Shown here piece after piece: positions 47,392-55,606 of a stretch of 64,000 nt of DNA (position 1 is the first letter of the stretch; every line of letters starts with the position of its first letter). The stretch comes from Terrabacter sp. MAHUQ-38 (GTDB taxonomy: Bacteria; Actinomycetota; Actinomycetes; Actinomycetales; Dermatophilaceae), in the NCBI RefSeq assembly GCF_014518425.1, contig NZ_JACVCU010000002.1:744001-808000 (forward strand), in the 5' to 3' direction. The notes beneath the pieces are model-generated. The model had not been told where the DNA came from. It saw nothing but the letters and a program-made list of their open reading frames with translations, and did not search any database. The translations under genes and the position numbers were made by a program.

Positions 47392-48183
47392 GTGACCTCC
47401 TACGACGACGACCTTCGACTGGCCCATGTCCTCGCGGATGCCGTCGAGCGCGTGACCATCGCTCGTTTCCGCGCGGCCGACCTCGTCGTCGAGAGCAAGC
47501 CCGACCTGACGCCCGTGACCGATGCCGACCGCGCCGCCGAGGAGCTCGTGCGCTCGCAGCTGAAGCGGACCCGCCCGCGCGACGCCGTCGAGGGCGAGGA
47601 GTTCGAGACCACCGGGCACGGCCCGCGTCGCTGGATCATCGACCCCATCGACGGCACGAAGAACTTCGTCCGCGGTGTGCCCGTCTGGGCCACGCTCATC
47701 GCACTCGTCGTCGACAACGAGCCGGTGCTCGGGCTCGTGGCCGCGCCTGCCCTGCAGCGGCGTTGGTGGGCGGCGCAGGGGTCGGGCGCGTGGACCGGTC
47801 GCTCCCTGTCGTCGGCCAAGCGGATCTCCGTCTCGCAGGTGGGTCGGCTCGGCGACGCGTCGCTGTCGTACTCCTCGCTCGCCGGGTGGCGGGTGCGAGG
47901 ACGCCGCGACGACTTCCTCGACCTCATGGACGACTGCTGGCGCACCCGCGCCTACGGCGACTTCTGGTCCTACATGCTCGTGGCCGAGGGCGCGGCCGAC
48001 ATCGCCGCCGAACCGGAGCTGGCCGTGCACGACATGGCCGCGCTCGTCGCGATCGTCGAGGAGGCCGGTGGCCGTTTCACGGGGCTGGACGGCAGACCCG
48101 GATGCTGGAGCGGCAACGCCCTGGCGACCAACCGCCTGCTGCACGACGAGGTGCTCTCCCGCATCGGAACTCCCTCGGCCTGA
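47392..48183 (+). CDS. hisN: Histidinol-phosphatase HisN (inositol monophosphatase family)
   Basis: 263 residues. Metal-binding motifs KPDLTPVTDADRAAEE, VEGEEFE, WIIDPIDGTKNFVRG and the final VHDMAALVAIVEEAGGRFT are those of the IMPase-type histidinol-phosphatase that replaces HisB-N in actinobacteria. Placement after aroA-rsgA favours HisN over a true inositol phosphatase. Leaderless GTG. The GNAT gene starts 10 bases after the stop. Confidence 0.88.
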   Translation: MTSYDDDLRLAHVLADAVERVTIARFRAADLVVESKPDLTPVTDADRAAEELVRSQLKRTRPRDAVEGEEFETTGHGPRRWIIDPIDGTKNFVRGVPVWATLIALVVDNEPVLGLVAAPALQRRWWAAQGSGAWTGRSLSSAKRISVSQVGRLGDASLSYSSLAGWRVRGRRDDFLDLMDDCWRTRAYGDFWSYMLVAEGAADIAAEPELAVHDMAALVAIVEEAGGRFTGLDGRPGCWSGNALATNRLLHDEVLSRIGTPSA

Positions 48184-48193
48184 GGCGCAACGC

Positions 48194-48745
48194 ATGAGCG
48201 CGAGCGATCCCGCTGCTGTTGTCCGGTCGGCCACCGGCCAGGACGTGCCCGCCCTCGCCGCGGTCGCGGCGGCGACCTTCGAGCTCGCCTGCCCGCCCTC
48301 GATGACCCGCGAGCGCGTCGAGGCGTTCGTCTCCGAGGTGCTCTCCGCGGCACGCTTCACCGAGTACACCGCCGACCCTGCACGCCACCTGCTCCTCGCG
48401 GAGCGGAGAGGTGAGACGCTCGGCTACGCGATGCTCGTGGCGGGCGAGCCCTCGGACGACGACGTCCGGGCCGCGATCCGGCACCGCCCGACCGTCGAGC
48501 TGTCCAAGATCTATGTCCTGCCCCGGGCTCACGGCACCGGTGCCGCGACCCTGCTCATGAACCGGTCGCTGGCCTGGGCGCGGGACCGTGGCGCAGCGGG
48601 CGTGTGGCTCGGCGTCAACCAGGAGAACGAGCGGGCGCAGCGCTTCTACGCCAAGAGCGGTTTCGAGCGGGTGGGCAAGAAACGATTCCTCGTCGGCGGG
48701 ACCTACGAGGACGACTTCGTCATGGAGCAGTCGCTTCGGCCCTGA
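48194..48745 (+). CDS. GNAT-family N-acetyltransferase
   Basis: 183 residues. Acetyl-CoA-binding loop in ELSKIYVLPRAHGTGAATLLMNRSL, then GVWLGVNQENERAQRFYAKSGFERVGKKRFLVGG, the usual GNAT C-terminal pattern. Substrate unknown. ATG with GAGGCG upstream; in the same transcript as hisN. Confidence 0.86.
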   Translation: MSASDPAAVVRSATGQDVPALAAVAAATFELACPPSMTRERVEAFVSEVLSAARFTEYTADPARHLLLAERRGETLGYAMLVAGEPSDDDVRAAIRHRPTVELSKIYVLPRAHGTGAATLLMNRSLAWARDRGAAGVWLGVNQENERAQRFYAKSGFERVGKKRFLVGGTYEDDFVMEQSLRP

Positions 48746-48767
48746 CGTCGACAGGCGCCGTTCGCCG

Positions 48768-48792
48768 TGACCCGGACATGACGACCGGGTCA
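48768..48792. terminator. Hairpin between the GNAT gene and the convergent M16 gene
   Basis: Perfect 8-bp arms TGACCCGG/CCGGGTCA with a 9-base loop; the right arm contains the M16 stop codon. Confidence 0.6.
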
Positions 48793-50178
48793 GGCGTCCC
48801 TGACGACCGTGACGTCACCGAGGCCCAGGGACTGGACCGCGTCGAGGTGCTCCGACGCGTCACCGACCATCACGATCGTCCAGCCGGCGCCGGGAGCCCC
48901 GCTGCCGACGCCCGCCTCCCCCGCGAAGCGGGCGTACGCCGCATCGACCCGGGCGCGGTCGACCGTCGCGAGGTCGCGCAGGTTGGCCGTCGTGAACGCC
49001 GTGGTGCGCGCGTCGAGCGCCATGCCGACTGCTTCGTCGGCGATCGTGTCGGCGGTCGCGTAGCGTCCCGGTGCGGTCTTCGAGATGAAGTCGACGCCCG
49101 AGCGGATCTCCTTGTCGCTGAAGCCGTCTCGTCCGCTCTCGAGGATCTCGACGAGCAGTCTCAGGGACTCGGCCGTGGAGTCTGCCCGTACCGAACCGGA
49201 GGTCAGGAACACACCACCACGCCGACGCGGTCGGAAGCTCGAGCGGATGCCGTACGTGTAGCCCTTCTCCTCGCGCAGCACGGCATCGATCCGCGCATTC
49301 GGGGAGCCTCCGAGGACGAAGCCGAGCACCGGGTACGGCGCCCAGCCGCCCTCGACCGAGCGGTCCGGCCCCGGTGCACCGATGACGAACTCGGTCTGAA
49401 CCGATCCTGGTCGTGAGACGAGGACGATGCGGTCCCGGTCGTGGGCGAGCTCGGCGGCGTGCTGCAGGGCACGGCCCCGGTCGCGTGGCCCGCCGGCCCA
49501 GCCACCGAGTGCCGACTCGACGAGCGCGGGGACGTAGAGGCCCCCGAGGTCACCGGCGACGACGATCGTGACGCCGGCGGCGACGACGTGCTCGGCGTGG
49601 AACGCGACCACGTCGTCGCGGGTGATCGCCGCGACGGTCTCCCGGGCGCCACCGGTGGGGCGCGACGAGCGGTCCTCCGGCGCGTAGAAGGTCCGCACGA
49701 ACTCGAGGCCGGCACGGTGTGCGGCGACGGAGCGCTCCTGCTCGATCTCAGCCAGGCGCGTGCGCACCTGACGGGCCACCTCCGCGTGCGGGAACGCGGG
49801 CTCGGTGAGGATCTGCCGCAGCAGGTCGAGGGCAGGCTCGAGGTTGCCCTTGACGACGTCCAGGTCGATCGACAAGCCGGCGTCGGCCATCCCGGCGCCG
49901 AAGCTGACGCCCTTGCGCTCGAGCAGGCGCGCGAACTCCTCGGCCGTGTGGTTCTCGGTGCCCTCGTCGAGCGTGCGCGCCATGATCGAGGCGACGCCCT
50001 CGCGATCGCGGGGCTCGTCGCGCAGCGACACCGGAAGCCCGAGCCGGACCGACAGGACGTACTGCCCGGGCACGTCGTAGGTGATGAGGCGCAGGCCGTT
50101 GGGAAGGTCGTGCGTGCTGGCCTCGGGGAAGACCCACGGCTGCGGCGGCGTGACGGCGGGGCGGGCGGCGGTGCTCAT
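48790..50178 (-). CDS. M16 peptidase-like protein, inactive-type subunit
   Basis: 462 residues. Two M16 half-domains (THDLPNGLRLITYDVPGQ; YPVLGFVLGGSPNARIDAVLREEKGYTYGIRSSFRPRR) but no HxxEH zinc motif: the equivalent stretch reads GVASIMARTLDEGTENHT. The C-terminal R/Y element that contacts substrate is kept. In two-subunit M16B proteases such a partner pairs with an active HxxEH subunit, which is the gene immediately upstream, overlapping by ATGA. Confidence 0.88.
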   Translation of the reverse strand: MSTAARPAVTPPQPWVFPEASTHDLPNGLRLITYDVPGQYVLSVRLGLPVSLRDEPRDREGVASIMARTLDEGTENHTAEEFARLLERKGVSFGAGMADAGLSIDLDVVKGNLEPALDLLRQILTEPAFPHAEVARQVRTRLAEIEQERSVAAHRAGLEFVRTFYAPEDRSSRPTGGARETVAAITRDDVVAFHAEHVVAAGVTIVVAGDLGGLYVPALVESALGGWAGGPRDRGRALQHAAELAHDRDRIVLVSRPGSVQTEFVIGAPGPDRSVEGGWAPYPVLGFVLGGSPNARIDAVLREEKGYTYGIRSSFRPRRRGGVFLTSGSVRADSTAESLRLLVEILESGRDGFSDKEIRSGVDFISKTAPGRYATADTIADEAVGMALDARTTAFTTANLRDLATVDRARVDAAYARFAGEAGVGSGAPGAGWTIVMVGDASEHLDAVQSLGLGDVTVVRDA

Positions 50179-51509
50179 GCGGCCTCCTCCGAGTCCTTGT
50201 CGGCGTCCGTGTCGGTGTCGGACTGGTCGGCGTCCTTGCTCGTGTCGGCGAGATAGCGCACGACCGCGCGCGAGCCCGGGTCGAGCCACGTCTGCGCGGC
50301 AGCGCGCGCCTGCTCTGCGGTCACGGCGCGGATCCGGTCGACGAACGTGTTGACGTATGCCGGGTCGCCCGTGAGCAGGGCGTGGTGGCTGATGTGGTCG
50401 GCGCGCTCCTCGATGCTCGCGAGGGCGCTCAGCCACGACCGCTCCGTGTCGGCGATGACCGACTCGAGCTCGGCGGCATCTGGCCCCTCCGCGATGAAGC
50501 GGGCGATCTCCTCGCACACCGCGCCCTCGACCTGCTCCACGTCGGCGCCCGCAGACACGTCCACCGTGATCGTGCCGAGCCCGACCCCGTCCACGAGGCC
50601 CATCGTCCAGCCACCCACGGCGACGGCCGTCTCGTCGGTGCGCACGAGACGGCGCACGAGACGCGAGCTCGCCAGACCACCGAGGACGTCGACGGCGACC
50701 TGGCACGCAAGGTAGTCGGGTGTCGTGTCGACGGGGAGGCGGAACGAGACGTAGATGCGGTCGTTGGGCACGTCCCCGATGCGGTCGAGGCGGACCGGCT
50801 CGCTGATGGGGGGCAGCTGGGGCAGCCGCTCGCGCGGGTTCAGCTGGATCGGGGGCAGGTGGCCGAAGTAGGTCTCGGCCGCGGCGAAGCCCGCCTCCGG
50901 GGTCACGTCCCCGACGAGGGTGAGGACGGTGTTGTTGGGGCCGTAGTGGGCCCGGAAGAAGGCGTGGACGTCCTCGAGCGTCGCGGCGTCGAGGTCCTCC
51001 ATCGAGCCGATCGTCGGGTGGTGGTAGGGATGGTCCTCGGGGAAGACGGTCGCGTAGATGTCGATGAGCGCCGAGCCGTAGGGCACGTTGTCGTAGCGCT
51101 GGCGCTTCTCCTCCTTGACGACGTCGCGCTGGTTGTCGAGGTTTTCCTGGGTGACGGCGTCGAGCAGGTGCGCATGCCGGTCGGCCTCGAGCCACAGGGC
51201 CAGCTCGAGCGCACCGGTCGGCACGGTCTCGAAGTAGTTCGTGCGGTCGAACCAGGTCGTCGCGTTGAGCCGGGCGCCCTCGTCCATGAGCGCCGAGAAG
51301 TGCTCCCCCGAGGCCACGTTGCGGCTCCCCTGGAACATCAGGTGCTCGAAGAGGTGCGCGAAGCCGGTGCGGCCGGGTGTCTCGTGCCGGGAGCCGACAC
51401 CGACCCAGAGGTTCACCGCGACGTTGGGCACCGTGTGGTCCTCGCTGACGATGACACGCAGGCCGTTGTCGAGCGTCCGCTCGACGAGGGGGTACGAGAT
51501 CGCTGTCAC
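50175..51509 (-). CDS. M16 zinc peptidase, catalytic subunit
   Basis: 444 residues. Zinc motif GFAHLFEHLMFQGS (HxxEH near residues 52-56), followed by the distal Glu helix (TQENLDNQRDVVKEEKRQRYDNVPYG). The second half-domain lacks this motif. The C-terminus is an Asp-rich tail (TSKDADQSDTDTDADKDSEEA). Together with the downstream subunit it should form a clam-shell peptidase for short peptides. GTG start placed by a leaderless promoter. Confidence 0.9.
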   Translation of the reverse strand: MTAISYPLVERTLDNGLRVIVSEDHTVPNVAVNLWVGVGSRHETPGRTGFAHLFEHLMFQGSRNVASGEHFSALMDEGARLNATTWFDRTNYFETVPTGALELALWLEADRHAHLLDAVTQENLDNQRDVVKEEKRQRYDNVPYGSALIDIYATVFPEDHPYHHPTIGSMEDLDAATLEDVHAFFRAHYGPNNTVLTLVGDVTPEAGFAAAETYFGHLPPIQLNPRERLPQLPPISEPVRLDRIGDVPNDRIYVSFRLPVDTTPDYLACQVAVDVLGGLASSRLVRRLVRTDETAVAVGGWTMGLVDGVGLGTITVDVSAGADVEQVEGAVCEEIARFIAEGPDAAELESVIADTERSWLSALASIEERADHISHHALLTGDPAYVNTFVDRIRAVTAEQARAAAQTWLDPGSRAVVRYLADTSKDADQSDTDTDADKDSEEAA

Positions 51510-51516
51510 GGGCTCG

Positions 51517-51522
51517 ACCCTA
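51517..51522 (-). promoter_or_regulatory. -10 box, leaderless start of the M16 operon
   Basis: TAGGGT, seven bases, then GTG (51509). Confidence 0.6.
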
Positions 51523-51595
51523 ATCGAAGTCCGGGAGTCGTCGGCGGCAACCTCCTCCTACGGGCATCGATAACATCACATTATGCTCTTCTTGT

Positions 51596-51615
51596 ATAGC
51601 ATCACCACACGCTAT
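51596..51615. promoter_or_regulatory. Inverted repeat ATAGC-N10-GCTAT over the aminotransferase promoter
   Basis: The right arm overlaps the -10 box at 51613. The surrounding 51570-51620 is unusually AT-rich, as if under specific control. Confidence 0.4.
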
Positions 51616-51618
51616 GAT
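51613..51618 (+). promoter_or_regulatory. -10 box, leaderless start of the aminotransferase
   Basis: TATGAT, seven bases, then ATG (51626). TTGTAT at 51592 could be the -35, with a short 15-base spacer. Confidence 0.6.
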
Positions 51619-51625
51619 GGGACCC

Positions 51626-53326
51626 ATGGCGACGAGTCCCCGCGAAGAGCTGCTCTCCACGATCCGCGCGAGCGTCATCGGCGACGACCAGGTGATGCAC
51701 GGGCCCTACGGCCCGCGGCGCGTCACGTACGCCGACTACACGGCATCCGGCCGCGGGCTGAGCTTCATCGAGGACTTCATCCGCGACGAGGTCCTCCCCC
51801 GGTACGCCAACACCCACACCGAAAGCTCCGGCACCGGTCTGCAGACGACGCGGCTGCGCGAGGACGCGCGCCGCACCATCCGCGACGGGGTCGGAGGCGA
51901 CGACGAGACGGTCGTCGTCTTCGCCGGGTCGGGTTGCACCGGAGCCATCGACAAGCTCGTGGGGATCTTGGGGCTTCGAGTGCCCTCCAACTTCGAGGAT
52001 CGTTGGCACGCAAGCGATCTCGTCCCCACCGGCCAGCGTCCGGTGGTCTTCATCGGTCCCTACGAGCACCACTCCAACGAGGTCATGTGGCGCGAGTGCG
52101 TCGCCGACGTCGTCGTCATCCCGCAGGACCTCGACGGCCATGTGGACGTCGCCGTCCTCCGCGAGCGTCTGTGCGAGCACGCCGACCGGCCGCTCCTCAT
52201 CGGGTCGTTCTCGGCGGCCAGCAACGTCACCGGCATCGTCACCGACACGGACGCCATCTCGACGGTGCTCCACGAGCACGGTGCGCTCGCCTTCTGGGAC
52301 TACGCCGCCGCGGCTCCGTACGTCGACATCGAGATGTACGGCAGTGGCGGGCGCGGTGTCGCCGGCCCCCAGGCCTACAAGGACGCCGTCTTCATCAGCC
52401 CGCACAAGTTCATCGGCGGACCGAGCACCCCCGGGGTCCTGGTCCTGCGACGCGAGCTGATGACCAACCGCGTGCCCGATGTGCCGGGCGGCGGCACCGT
52501 GGCCTACGTCAACCCCGACGACCACGACTATCTGACCGACCCGGCCCACCGCGAGGAGGGCGGCACACCGGCGATCATCGAGGCGATCCGCGCCGGTCTC
52601 GTCTTCAAGCTCAAGGAGGCGGTCGGCGTCGAGACGATACGGGCGCGCGAGGACCGCTTCCTCCAGCGCGCCGTCGAGGGGTGGCGCGCGGAGCCGGCGA
52701 TCGAGATCCTCGGCAACCTCGCCGCCGAACGCCTCTCGATCGTCTCGTTCGTCGTGCACGCCCAGAGCGGCCGCTACCTGCACCACAACTTCGTCGTCGC
52801 CGTCCTCAACGACCTCTTCGGCATCCAGGCACGTGGGGGTTGCTCGTGCGCCGGACCCTACGGCCACTACCTGCTCGGCATCGACCTCGACCGGTCGCAC
52901 GAGTTCGAGCGGGAGATCGGGCGCGGCTGCGAGGGCATCAAGCCCGGGTGGGTGCGGGTCAACTTCAACTACTTCATCTCCGACGTCGTCGCCGACTACG
53001 TCATCGAGGCGGTCCGCCTCGTCGCGCGCGACGGGTGGCGCCTGCTCGGCGACTACGACTTCGACCCGGCGACTGGTCGTTGGCGGCACAAGAACGGCCC
53101 CGTCGAGCCTCCGCTGCGACTGCACCAGGTCGGCTTCGAGGGCGGGCGCCTGCACTACCCCGTGCAGCACGAGCGGGCCGGCGAGGACGCGCTCTCCGGC
53201 TACCTCGACGAGGCGCGCGCCCTCCTCGCCGCAGCCGCACCCCAGCCCTGCGACGAGGCGCACGTGAGCCTCGACTTCGACCACCTTCGGTGGTTCGAGC
53301 TGCCGGTGACGAGCCTGTCGCGCTGA
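51626..53326 (+). CDS. Class V aminotransferase / cysteine-desulfurase-like PLP enzyme
   Basis: 566 residues, longer than SufS/IscS (about 400). PLP Lys in FISPHKFIGGPSTPG, His in GPYEHHSNE, Asp in AFWDYAAAAPYVD, and a Cys pair in the mobile-loop region GGCSCAGPYGHYLLG. N-terminus GPRRVTYADYTASGRGLSFIEDFI is typical of this fold. The ~120-residue C-terminal extension is unassigned. Whether it acts on cysteine or another amino compound is not decidable. ATGs at 51614 and 51617 overlap the -10 box; the one at 51626 fits a leaderless transcript. Confidence 0.85.
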   Translation: MATSPREELLSTIRASVIGDDQVMHGPYGPRRVTYADYTASGRGLSFIEDFIRDEVLPRYANTHTESSGTGLQTTRLREDARRTIRDGVGGDDETVVVFAGSGCTGAIDKLVGILGLRVPSNFEDRWHASDLVPTGQRPVVFIGPYEHHSNEVMWRECVADVVVIPQDLDGHVDVAVLRERLCEHADRPLLIGSFSAASNVTGIVTDTDAISTVLHEHGALAFWDYAAAAPYVDIEMYGSGGRGVAGPQAYKDAVFISPHKFIGGPSTPGVLVLRRELMTNRVPDVPGGGTVAYVNPDDHDYLTDPAHREEGGTPAIIEAIRAGLVFKLKEAVGVETIRAREDRFLQRAVEGWRAEPAIEILGNLAAERLSIVSFVVHAQSGRYLHHNFVVAVLNDLFGIQARGGCSCAGPYGHYLLGIDLDRSHEFEREIGRGCEGIKPGWVRVNFNYFISDVVADYVIEAVRLVARDGWRLLGDYDFDPATGRWRHKNGPVEPPLRLHQVGFEGGRLHYPVQHERAGEDALSGYLDEARALLAAAAPQPCDEAHVSLDFDHLRWFELPVTSLSR

Positions 53327-53350
53327 CTCCGCGCTGACTCCGCGCTGACC
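53319..53350 (+). repeat. 11-bp tandem repeat CGCGCTGACTC, about 2.9 copies
   Basis: It begins in the last codons of the aminotransferase gene. Because the unit is 11 bases, the TGA in each copy (53324, 53335, 53346) falls in a different frame. Confidence 0.8.
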
Positions 53351-53379
53351 GTGCGCCGACTTCGCCTGAGGCGCGGTCA
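53346..53379. terminator. Hairpin between aminotransferase and oxidoreductase
   Basis: TGACCG..CGCC pairs with GGCGCGGTCA with a 2-base bulge and 12-base loop; the right arm includes the stop codon of the convergent gene. Confidence 0.5.
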
Positions 53380-54276
53380 GGGCACGAGGACGAGCTTGCC
53401 GCCCGCGCGCCCGCTGGCGCTGAGCTCCTGGGCCGCCCCGACCTCGTCGAGGCGGAACACGCGCCCGATCGTGGTCGTCAGCTCACCCGCAGCTCGCCGC
53501 TCCACGAGGTCCGCTAGCGCCGCCGCCGACCTCTCGGCCTGTGAGCTGAAGGTGATGCCCTTGTCGAAGGCGGCCGGGTCGGCGAGGGTCACCAGGCGCT
53601 CGCTGCCGCCGAGCAGCTCGACGGAGGCGTCGAGGACGCCCCTGCCGGTCGTGTCGAGCACTGCGTCGACCCCGCCGGGGGCGAGCGCGCGCACCCGGTC
53701 GAGCCACCCGTCGCCGTAGACCGTCGGGGTAGCCCCGAGACTCGCCACACGCTCCTGGTTGGCCGGGGAGGCCGTCCCGATGACGCCCGCTCCGGCAGCG
53801 ACGGCGAGCTGGGTGGCCAGCTCGCCGACGGCTCCGCTCGCGCCGTGCACGAGCAGCGTCTCCCCCGGTCTCACGTCGAGCTGCCGCAGGACCCGCTGGG
53901 CGGCCTCGCCTGCCACCGGCAGCGAGACGGCCACCGAGGGTTCGAGACCTTCGGGGACGACGGCATACGTGCTGAGCACGGCGAGCTCTGCGTAGGCACC
54001 GCCTTCGGTGAAGCCGACGACACGGTCCCCCTCGGACACGTCGGCGACGCCGTCGCCGAGCCTGTCGACGATCCCGGCCGCCTCGATGCCCAGCAGCAGC
54101 GGCATGGGCGTGTCGGGCGAGGCGAATGCGCCGCTGCGCAGCTTGCCGTCGAACGGGTTGACCCCGACGGCCTCGACGCGGACCCGCACCTGGCCCGGTC
54201 CGGGCCGCGGGTCGGGCAGCTGCACCGCATGCAGCTCCTCGGGTCCGCCGAAGCGGTCGATGACGATGGCCTTCAC
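53377..54276 (-). CDS. NADP-dependent quinone-oxidoreductase-like MDR protein
   Basis: 299 residues. Zinc-free medium-chain reductase: VKAIVIDRFGGPEELHAVQLPDP, VGVNPFDGKLRSG, LLGIEAAGIV, and Rossmann LLVHGASGAVGELATQLAVAAGAGVIGTAS. The C-terminus GKLVLVP is typical of quinone-oxidoreductase-like members. The GTG at 54276 is chosen for GGAGGACCC immediately upstream; the frame stays open upstream without homology. A CGGCATACG copy at 53962 encodes Thr-Tyr-Ala. Confidence 0.88.
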   Translation of the reverse strand: MKAIVIDRFGGPEELHAVQLPDPRPGPGQVRVRVEAVGVNPFDGKLRSGAFASPDTPMPLLLGIEAAGIVDRLGDGVADVSEGDRVVGFTEGGAYAELAVLSTYAVVPEGLEPSVAVSLPVAGEAAQRVLRQLDVRPGETLLVHGASGAVGELATQLAVAAGAGVIGTASPANQERVASLGATPTVYGDGWLDRVRALAPGGVDAVLDTTGRGVLDASVELLGGSERLVTLADPAAFDKGITFSSQAERSAAALADLVERRAAGELTTTIGRVFRLDEVGAAQELSASGRAGGKLVLVP

Positions 54277-54350
54277 GGGTCCTCCAGCAGCCGGGGCGCC
54301 CGGGTCGGGCGACGTCGTCAGGTCAACCACGGCCACCGCGGCGGTATGCC

Positions 54351-55220
54351 CTACGGCGCGAGGGCCGCGTAGCCGGTGTAGTCGTGCACGGCTGTCCCCG
54401 CATAGCTCGGGCTGGCCGCGGCAGCGGCGTCCACCCGTGCAAGCTCGGCATGCATCTGGGTCACGGTGTACCCGTAGAAGGTCTGCTTGACGTCGGTGGG
54501 GTCGGGGCCGAGGTAGTTCGTCTCCTGGCCGATGCGAACCGGTTTGCCGAGCGCCGCCCCGGAAGCCAGCTCGGCCTGCGAGATCGCGATCGTCCCGTCG
54601 ACGCCGGCCGCCGTGTTGCGGTAGGCCATGATCGTGACCGCCGAGACACGCCGCATCGTCTCCCTGTCGAGCGTCGACTTCTTGCCCGCCTTGACCTCGT
54701 CGAACCAGAACGGGATGTCGGCCTCGACCGGCATGCCGCCGCCCGCCGCGACGAGCCGGTCGAGCATCATCAGGTACTTCGTGACGGTCGTCGACTGGCT
54801 GCTCGTCCACGCCGGAGTGGTCCACGGCTCGACGTCGACGTGAAGACCCGTGAACAGCCCGGTGGCGAGCGTCGGCCTGACCCAGTGGTCCACGGCCCAC
54901 GTCGGGTCGTCCACCCACCCGGGGTCGCCACCGAGCGCGTCGACGCGCAGGCCCGCCGCCCGGGCCCGGGTCACGACATCGCGCAGCCTCGTCAGCTGTG
55001 AGCTCGACGTGACGTCGGGCGGCACCCCGACGAACAGCTGCTGCACACCGCGGGCCTGTGCGAGCTGCACGACCGAGTCGGCGTCCTGCCATACCCACAC
55101 CCACATGGCTCTGGACGGCGTCGTGGCCGCGGCCGAGGGCAGTGCGGAGAGCACGACGGAGCCGACCATGGCCACGAGCATCGCAGCCGCGGCCGCCAGG
55201 CCGTCACGTCTGGGCTTCAT
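54351..55220 (-). CDS. Secreted TIM-barrel-like protein, unassigned
   Basis: 289 residues. Signal peptide (GLAAAAAMLVAMVGSVVLSALPSAAA) then a domain suggesting a (beta/alpha)8 barrel: AMWVWVW, QLFVGV, LRVDALGGDPGWVDD, LHVDVEPWTTPAW, PVEADIPFWFDEV and VTIMAYRN, which resembles glycoside-hydrolase-like barrels with acidic residues at strand ends (DVEPW). No known family assigned with confidence. The ATG at 55220 has GGAGG upstream. A motif copy (54344) abuts its stop codon. Confidence 0.7.
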   Translation of the reverse strand: MKPRRDGLAAAAAMLVAMVGSVVLSALPSAAATTPSRAMWVWVWQDADSVVQLAQARGVQQLFVGVPPDVTSSSQLTRLRDVVTRARAAGLRVDALGGDPGWVDDPTWAVDHWVRPTLATGLFTGLHVDVEPWTTPAWTSSQSTTVTKYLMMLDRLVAAGGGMPVEADIPFWFDEVKAGKKSTLDRETMRRVSAVTIMAYRNTAAGVDGTIAISQAELASGAALGKPVRIGQETNYLGPDPTDVKQTFYGYTVTQMHAELARVDAAAAASPSYAGTAVHDYTGYAALAP

Positions 55221-55348
55221 GTGAACCTCCACCGGTCTCGATCAGAGACAGCGACTGTTCCAGATGACGATCGGACGTGAGACCCGAATGGCCGAGCTGG
55301 CTCGATCTCGCGCCGGCGTCCTGAGGTGGCGCTGGAGCCGCACACGCC

Positions 55349-55376
55349 GAAGGGCCCGGATCTCTCCGGGCCCTTC
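55349..55376 (-). terminator. Terminator after tRNA-fMet
   Basis: Perfect 12-bp arms GAAGGGCCCGGA/TCCGGGCCCTTC with a 4-base loop, 16 bases past the tRNA 3' end. Confidence 0.85.
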
Positions 55377-55392
55377 GTGTCGCTGACGCGAT

Positions 55393-55469
55393 TGGTAGCG
55401 GGGGCAGGATTTGAACCTGCGACCTCCGGGTTATGAGCCCGGCGAGCTACCGAGCTGCTCCACCCCGCG
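55393..55469 (-). tRNA. Initiator tRNA-fMet (CAT)
   Basis: 77 nt including encoded CCA. All arms fold: acceptor with C1 opposite U72 unpaired, the initiator hallmark; D-arm GAGCAGCTCGGTAGCTC; anticodon arm CCGGG-CTCATAA-CCCGG with the three consecutive G-C pairs needed for initiation; T-arm GCAGG-TTCAAAT-CCTGC. This is the start tRNA rather than an elongator. Followed by a terminator. The remaining gap to 55606 holds only the long hairpin at 55546. Confidence 0.97.
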
Positions 55470-55545
55470 TCGGCAAGAGCAACGTTACGCGAATCCGGCG
55501 TCAGCACCAAATCGGGGTGACCCACGGAGGGGACGTGCGCCCGGA

Positions 55546-55588
55546 ACGGCCTGCGGCAGCACGCGATTCGCGTGCTGCCGCAGGCCGT
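55546..55588 (-). terminator. 20-bp perfect hairpin after the UPF0182 gene
   Basis: Arms of 20 bases (left 55546-55565, right 55569-55588) are fully complementary around an ATT loop, 18 bases past the stop. No U-tract. Confidence 0.75.
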
Positions 55589-55606
55589 GGCCGAGCTGTC
55601 GATGCG

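Noticed and set aside
55217-55525. Minus-strand open frame across tRNA-fMet
   Set aside because: It runs through the tRNA and its terminator; not a protein gene.
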